Position numbers and translations under genes: made by a program
Part shown: positions 6,321 through 9,929 of the stretch, piece after piece
How the letters are laid out: each line of letters opens with the position of its first letter
How positions within the stretch are numbered: position 1 is the stretch's first letter
Assembly: GCA_030631415.1 (NCBI GenBank)
Contig: DAOVLE010000202.1
Location: 1-9,929, forward strand
DNA: 9,929 nucleotides
From: JAAEQG01 sp023133475
GTDB lineage: Bacteria; Planctomycetota; Phycisphaerae; UBA1845
Reading direction: 5' to 3'
Notes under the pieces: generated by a model
The model's input: the letters and a program-made list of their open reading frames with translations, nothing else
Told to the model about the DNA's origin: nothing
Databases searched by the model: none

Positions 6321-6366
6321 CTAGTCGTATTAACGATCGTCAGGCAACCCTGACACCTCCGACTAG
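6321..6366 (+). terminator. Nested stem-loop after the DUF3800 gene
   Basis: An outer pair CTAGTCG (6321-6327) / CGACTAG (6360-6366) encloses an inner perfect hairpin GTCAGG - CAAC - CCTGAC (6339-6354). It starts two bases after the stop codon, a good place for a 3'-end structure. There is no T-tract right after it, so it may end transcription by another route or protect the mRNA 3' end. Confidence 0.45.
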
Positions 6367-6516
6367 CACCCAGGCTTCTATACTAATATACGTCATTTTG
6401 TGGCTAATTGCTACAGAAAATATGCATTTTGGGGCAGAAAACATGTGCATTGTAACGGAGATGCGTGTTACGCAATGGGCTATATGGCACCCGTGCCGTA
6501 AAGTGCGGCTGTAGCC

Positions 6517-6555
6517 GGGTAACGTCGGGTCTGCGGACCCGACCTACGGGGGCTG
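6517..6555. repeat. 39-base hairpin element, right of the DUF3800 gene
   Basis: A second copy of the element at 5533-5571 (38 of 39 bases identical), in the same orientation. It ends inside the first bases of the right 65-base direct repeat. It lies within the DUF58 leader, about 40 bases before the start codon, so it could attenuate or shape the leader of the DUF58 transcript. Confidence 0.92.
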
Positions 6556-6617
6556 CCGGTCAATAGGTTCGGACACCCTTATGTAGGATGAACCCATGGT
6601 TTTAGGACCGACGACAG
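6553..6617. repeat. Right copy of the 65-base direct repeat (DUF58 leader and start)
   Basis: This copy holds the functional DUF58 leader, ribosome binding site and first seven codons. The other copy is 5470-5533, a separation of 1083 bases. Recombination between the copies would remove the DUF3800 cassette and leave one DUF58 start. Confidence 0.9.
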
Positions 6618-7489
6618 AATTGCTCGATCCGGAGTTCATGAACCGGCTGGATCAGCTCGAGATCGTCTCGCGCAAGATTTTCCGTGGGAAGATGCGCGGG
6701 GAGCGGCGGAGCAAGCGACGCGGCGAGTCGGTCGAGTTCGCCGACCATCGCAACTACGTCCCCGGCGACGACCTGCGATTCCTCGACTGGAACATAATGG
6801 CCCGGCTGGACAAGCTGTTTCTCAAGCTGTTCCTCGAAGAGGAGGACCTGCACGTCAGCCTGCTGCTCGACGTGTCCAAGAGCATGGACTGGGGCTCGCC
6901 AAGCAAATCACTTTACGTGCGGCGGGTGGCTGCCGCTTTGGCTTACATCGGGCTTAGCAACTTCGACCGGGTGAGCCTCTACGGCTTCGCCGACGGCCTG
7001 ACCCACCAACTCGCCGGGGTCCGCGGGCGGCGCCGGATGGCAAGTGTGATGGAATTCCTGGCCAACCTGGAATGCGAAGGGGTGAGCAACTTCGCAGCCG
7101 CCTGCAAACAGTTCGCCATCCGCCACCCCCAGCCGGGCATCCTGCTGGTCCTTGGCGACTTCTTTGACAAAGGCGGTTTCGAGCAGGGTTTCCGCTACCT
7201 GCTCGGGCGAAACTTCGACCTCTACGCCATGCAAGTGCTAAGCCCCGAAGAGATCGATCCGCAGTTGGCCGGCGACCTCCAGCTTCGCGACGTGGAAGAC
7301 GGCGACCTGGCGGAGGTGACCATCAGCCGGGCACTGCTCAATCGCTACAAACGCAACCTGGAGGCTTACTGCGGATCGCTCAAGGAGTATTGCACGCGGC
7401 GTGGGATCAGCTATCTGTTCACCGGCACAGACACGCCGTTTGACCAGATCATCTTGTCTTACTTGCGTCGAAGGGGGCTGTTGCGATGA
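6596..7489 (+). CDS. DUF58 protein with vWA-like fold
   Basis: A 297-residue protein, typical DUF58 length. The family signature is at 43-66 (GESVEFADHR followed by YVPGDDLR and DWN), after a basic stretch at 28-42. The C-terminal vWA-like part has D92-V-S-K-S96 in the MIDAS position and VLGDFFD (185-191) for the second metal-side loop. There is no signal peptide or membrane segment, so it is probably cytoplasmic. The ATG at 6596 is supported by TAGGA (6584-6588) seven bases upstream; M15 is a weaker alternative. The gene normally follows moxR directly and here sits downstream of the accessory island, so it may rely on a promoter within the AT-rich stretch 6360-6480. It overlaps the next gene by ATGA (7486-7489), giving translational coupling. 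DUF58 proteins are presumed MoxR partners; the molecular role is not established. Confidence 0.94.
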   Translation: MVLGPTTELLDPEFMNRLDQLEIVSRKIFRGKMRGERRSKRRGESVEFADHRNYVPGDDLRFLDWNIMARLDKLFLKLFLEEEDLHVSLLLDVSKSMDWGSPSKSLYVRRVAAALAYIGLSNFDRVSLYGFADGLTHQLAGVRGRRRMASVMEFLANLECEGVSNFAAACKQFAIRHPQPGILLVLGDFFDKGGFEQGFRYLLGRNFDLYAMQVLSPEEIDPQLAGDLQLRDVEDGDLAEVTISRALLNRYKRNLEAYCGSLKEYCTRRGISYLFTGTDTPFDQIILSYLRRRGLLR

Positions 7490-9552
7490 ATCTTCTGTCG
7501 GGATGGTCTGCCGTTGCTCTCGCCGCCGGGCTTACCATACCGCCGCTGGTGGCGCTCTACTTCCTCAAGCTCAAGCGGCGGGTGATGCCGATTTCGTCCA
7601 CCTTTCTATGGAAGCGGGCGGTCGAGGACCTGCACGTCAATGCCCCGTTCCAACGGCTGCGTAGCAATCTGCTGTTGTTCCTGCAACTGCTGGTCTTGCT
7701 GTTGGCGGCTTTTGTGCTGGGTAAGCCGGTCCACCAGGCGATTCAGAAACACGAGGACACGTTGATCCTGCTGATCGATCAGTCGGCTTCGATGGCGGTC
7801 ATGGAGAAGGGAGACCGCACCCGGCTGGAGATCGCCATAGAAGAAGCCAAGCGGATCGTCGATCAGATGAGCGACAACGCCCGGGCCATGGTGATAGCGT
7901 TTTCCGATCGGGCGACGGTGGTCTCGTCGTTCGACTCCGATCGGGCGGCGCTCAAACGCAAGATCGAATCCATCGAGCAGACCCAAAGCCTGTCCAGGCT
8001 CAAGGAGGCGATTGCGCTGGCTGAGGCGTATTCGCAGAATCTGATCATCGCCGGCAGCGAAGCCGGCAGCGACATCGCGCCAAGATCCGCCGCTCCGCCA
8101 GCCACCACCCTGATCTTTTCCGACGGGCGCATCGAAGACTTAAACACCCTCAATATCCAGCGGCTTAACACCGAGAATATGCAACTGGTGAATGTGGCTT
8201 GGCGCAGGGACAACGTCGGCATTACATCCATGAGTGCCCGTCGCAACTACGAGCAGCCGGACATCCTCAGCGTGTTCGCCGAGATACGCAATTTCGGGCC
8301 TGAGCCGGTATCGTTCGACGTGCAGCTCTACGTGGAAGACGAACACCGCGACATCCAGGAGGTTCGGCTTGAACCCGGTCTGAAGGCAGCGCCGGCGGCT
8401 GATGAAACCGAAGGTGGTGACGTTGGATTCGCCTCGGCTACTGAAGAGCCCGCCGCCCCGCTGCCGGGAAGTGTTGCATCAGTGGCATTCGACCCTTTCG
8501 ACTATGGCGGCAGCGGTGTGGTGGAGGTGCGCATGGAGTACCACGACGCACTCGAAGCGGACAACCGCGCCTGGGCGGTTATCGACCCGCCGCGACATGT
8601 CAAGGTGCTTCTGGTCACTGCGGGGAACCTGTTCCTCGAACGTGTGCTGCCAACGCTGCCCTTGCAGGTCGAAATGATGACACCCGACGAGTACGAAACA
8701 GCCGACCGGGAGACCCTGGCTGACGGCGACCGCAGCAATTACGACCTGGTGATCTTCGACGGGTACTCAACCGAGCGGCTTTACCAGGGCAGCTATTTCT
8801 TTTGGGGCTCGGTGCCGGTGATCGACGATGTGGTCATGGGCGATCCGATCGACAACGAGATCATCTTCAACTGGGACGAATCGCACCCGGTTCTGCGTCA
8901 TGTGCCGGTTGCCAACGTCGAGGTATATGAGTGGAACCGCCTGGAACTACCGTCCGAGGCACAGACGCTGATCGAGGGCGAAAGCTCGCCGGTGCTGAGC
9001 TACTTTGCCCGGCAAGGCTGCCAATACTTGATTTGCGCCTTTCGGCTGGTGGTCGAGGACGAGGTTGGCGATCCGATGATGAACACGTTTTGGGTGACCA
9101 AGGCCCACTTCCCGGTGTTCATGTACAACGCTATCGCGTTTTTGACCTCGAGCCTGAGTGCCACCTCCCGCGTAGCCACCCAGCCGGGCGATCCGGTGGC
9201 TCTAGCCAGGCCTACCGGTGCGGACAGCCTCACCATCCGCCGCCCCAACGGCGGGCGGGAGACGCTCACGGCGGGCAAGGCGCGAGTGGTTCATTATGCC
9301 CGGACTCGACGGGTCGGGGTCTACCGGGTGGAGCCGGCGGTCGCCGGACAGAACAGCTTTGCGGTGAACCTGTTCAACCCTGCCGAGAGCAACGTCAGCC
9401 CGAGTAACCGCATGACCGTCGGCACCACCACTCTTCAAGCCACCGAAGGTGCCCAGTTGGTCAATGAGCCGCTTTGGCCTCACTTGCTTATTGCTGCCCT
9501 GGTCATTCTGCTGATCGAATGGGTGATCTATAACAAACGCGTGTTTGTGTAG
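7486..9552 (+). CDS. BatA-type membrane protein with vWA domain
   Basis: A 688-residue protein. Residues 1-80 form the BatA / aerotolerance-regulator N-terminal domain: membrane segment about 8-27, a basic FLKLKRRVMP motif (26-35), and a second membrane segment about 62-79. The vWA domain (about 92-240) has D98-Q-S-A-S102 and FSDGR (211-215). The conserved threonine of the MIDAS is not obvious, because the expected loop reads SLSRLKEAI (168-176). Residues about 255-365 look like a beta-rich extracytoplasmic region, with a low-complexity Ala/Glu linker at 300-328. Residues about 370-470 resemble a Rossmann or amidotransferase-like fold (VKVLLVTAG, YDLVIFDG). A C-terminal membrane segment (about 663-681) ends in a short basic tail. 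The start overlaps the DUF58 stop by ATGA. It probably acts in the envelope as the vWA partner of MoxR and DUF58. No clear terminator follows. Confidence 0.93.
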   Translation: MNLLSGWSAVALAAGLTIPPLVALYFLKLKRRVMPISSTFLWKRAVEDLHVNAPFQRLRSNLLLFLQLLVLLLAAFVLGKPVHQAIQKHEDTLILLIDQSASMAVMEKGDRTRLEIAIEEAKRIVDQMSDNARAMVIAFSDRATVVSSFDSDRAALKRKIESIEQTQSLSRLKEAIALAEAYSQNLIIAGSEAGSDIAPRSAAPPATTLIFSDGRIEDLNTLNIQRLNTENMQLVNVAWRRDNVGITSMSARRNYEQPDILSVFAEIRNFGPEPVSFDVQLYVEDEHRDIQEVRLEPGLKAAPAADETEGGDVGFASATEEPAAPLPGSVASVAFDPFDYGGSGVVEVRMEYHDALEADNRAWAVIDPPRHVKVLLVTAGNLFLERVLPTLPLQVEMMTPDEYETADRETLADGDRSNYDLVIFDGYSTERLYQGSYFFWGSVPVIDDVVMGDPIDNEIIFNWDESHPVLRHVPVANVEVYEWNRLELPSEAQTLIEGESSPVLSYFARQGCQYLICAFRLVVEDEVGDPMMNTFWVTKAHFPVFMYNAIAFLTSSLSATSRVATQPGDPVALARPTGADSLTIRRPNGGRETLTAGKARVVHYARTRRVGVYRVEPAVAGQNSFAVNLFNPAESNVSPSNRMTVGTTTLQATEGAQLVNEPLWPHLLIAALVILLIEWVIYNKRVFV

Positions 9553-9619
9553 GCTACGTCCCGCCGGGTGTTAGCGAGTTGCACGCCTGGAGTAAGCATT
9601 CAGTAAACCCGTGGTGAGG

Positions 9620-9647
9620 AGGCAACGAGGCAACAAGGCAACGAGGC
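9620..9647. repeat. Three inverted copies of the 8-bp minisatellite unit
   Basis: AGGCAACR occurs three times (9620-9643) plus a partial AGGC. It is the reverse complement of the YGTTGCCT unit at 3-146. The same sequence family therefore borders the gene cluster on both sides in opposite orientation. Confidence 0.9.
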
Positions 9648-9731
9648 GTCTACGGATCCGAGCCCGAAGCGTAAGCGAGGGAACATCCGATCCGAGCCCT
9701 GGGGTAAGGCGGCAAGCTCAGGCATTCCATC

Positions 9732-9873
9732 GCGCTAGGCCCGGCATTTATGCCGGGTGAGACGGCCGAACGAAGAATCCCCCCCGTTCCGCCCCGCCGC
9801 CGAAGGCGGCGGGGCGGAACGGGGGGGCAAAGGCAACCACTCCAATACCCGGCATAAATGCCGGGCCTAGCGC
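9732..9873. repeat. 27-base perfect inverted repeat, 88-base spacer
   Basis: 9732-9758 and 9847-9873 are exact reverse complements. Each arm also contains its own hairpin, CCCGGCAT - two-base loop - ATGCCGGG. The arms enclose the very stable hairpin 9779-9827. The nested layout resembles the inverted hairpin pair after moxR (4642-4721) but with unrelated sequence. Confidence 0.95.
9779..9827. repeat. 23-bp perfect GC-rich hairpin with GAA loop
   Basis: 9779-9801 and 9805-9827 are exact reverse complements around GAA (9802-9804). Each arm starts or ends in a run of seven C or G. It would form a very stable RNA stem or DNA cruciform. It lies 227 bases after the BatA-like stop and lacks a T-tract, so it is not a standard terminator but could block transcription or exonucleases. 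Confidence 0.95.
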
Positions 9874-9929
9874 AAGCCTGCTCCCACAAACCCCACGCTA
9901 TTCCGCATATGGGTTTACTGAATATTTAC

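Larger units (their letters stand above)
9592..9929. mobile_element. MITE-like non-coding island with terminal inverted repeats
   Basis: Bases 9592-9610 and 9911-9929 are reverse complements at 17 of 19 positions, with the inner 13 perfect (ATTCAGTAAACCC). The right copy ends at the window edge, so the repeat may be longer. The 338-base interior has no credible gene but carries the inverted minisatellite copies, two GATCCGAGCCC direct repeats (9655-9665 and 9689-9699), a 27-base perfect inverted repeat and a 23-bp hairpin. This fits a non-autonomous palindromic element or a composite of several. No target-site duplication can be checked because the right flank is missing. Confidence 0.5.

Noticed and set aside
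9650..9889. Minus-strand open frame of 79 codons in the right-end island
   Set aside because: It lies across the nested inverted repeats and reads palindromic sequence; no start signal.
1..9929. tRNA, rRNA or known riboswitch
   Set aside because: I saw no cloverleaf, rRNA core sequence or recognisable riboswitch; the strong hairpins are repeat elements.

Overview
This window holds a chromosomal MoxR / DUF58 / von Willebrand A (vWA) gene cluster, interrupted and bordered by repeats. The set of proteins (a two-vWA membrane protein with a glutamine-amidotransferase-like insert, a MoxR AAA+ ATPase, a DUF58 protein and a BatA-type vWA membrane protein), the fairly high G+C and the many kinds of intergenic palindrome fit a planctomycete or a relative. 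That placement is an inference from gene content; there is no rRNA or marker gene here.

Layout. Bases 1-180 are an 8-bp minisatellite (YGTTGCCT) ending in a 7-bp variant. A 1058-residue membrane vWA protein follows (221-3397); its stop codon lies inside a GGAAAATG-type repeat. A 91-bp imperfect palindrome (3498-3588) comes before moxR (3610-4629). Between moxR and the DUF58 gene lies an accessory island of about 1.97 kb (4630-6595). On the minus strand it carries two tandem copies of [promoter - intact antitoxin - decapitated PIN-toxin start]. On the plus strand it carries a DUF3800 gene, flanked first by two directly repeated 39-bp hairpin elements and outside those by a 65-bp direct repeat that includes the first eight codons of the DUF58 gene. 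The DUF58 gene (6596-7489) overlaps the BatA-like vWA gene (7486-9552) by ATGA. The last ~340 bases (9592-9929) are non-coding nested inverted repeats, bounded by 19-base inverted ends that reach the window edge.

How the genes work together. In this family a MoxR ATPase is thought to act as a chaperone-like partner of DUF58/vWA proteins, and the membrane-anchored vWA proteins probably present MIDAS metal sites to partners in or near the cell envelope. All four core genes are on the plus strand. The DUF58/BatA pair is translationally coupled, but moxR, normally next to DUF58, has been separated from it by the island.

The most unusual parts are: the toxin-less antitoxin tandem, with near-consensus promoters placed for leaderless transcripts; the DUF3800 cassette, whose insertion or duplication left a 5' copy of the DUF58 gene behind; and the MITE-like nested palindrome at the right end.
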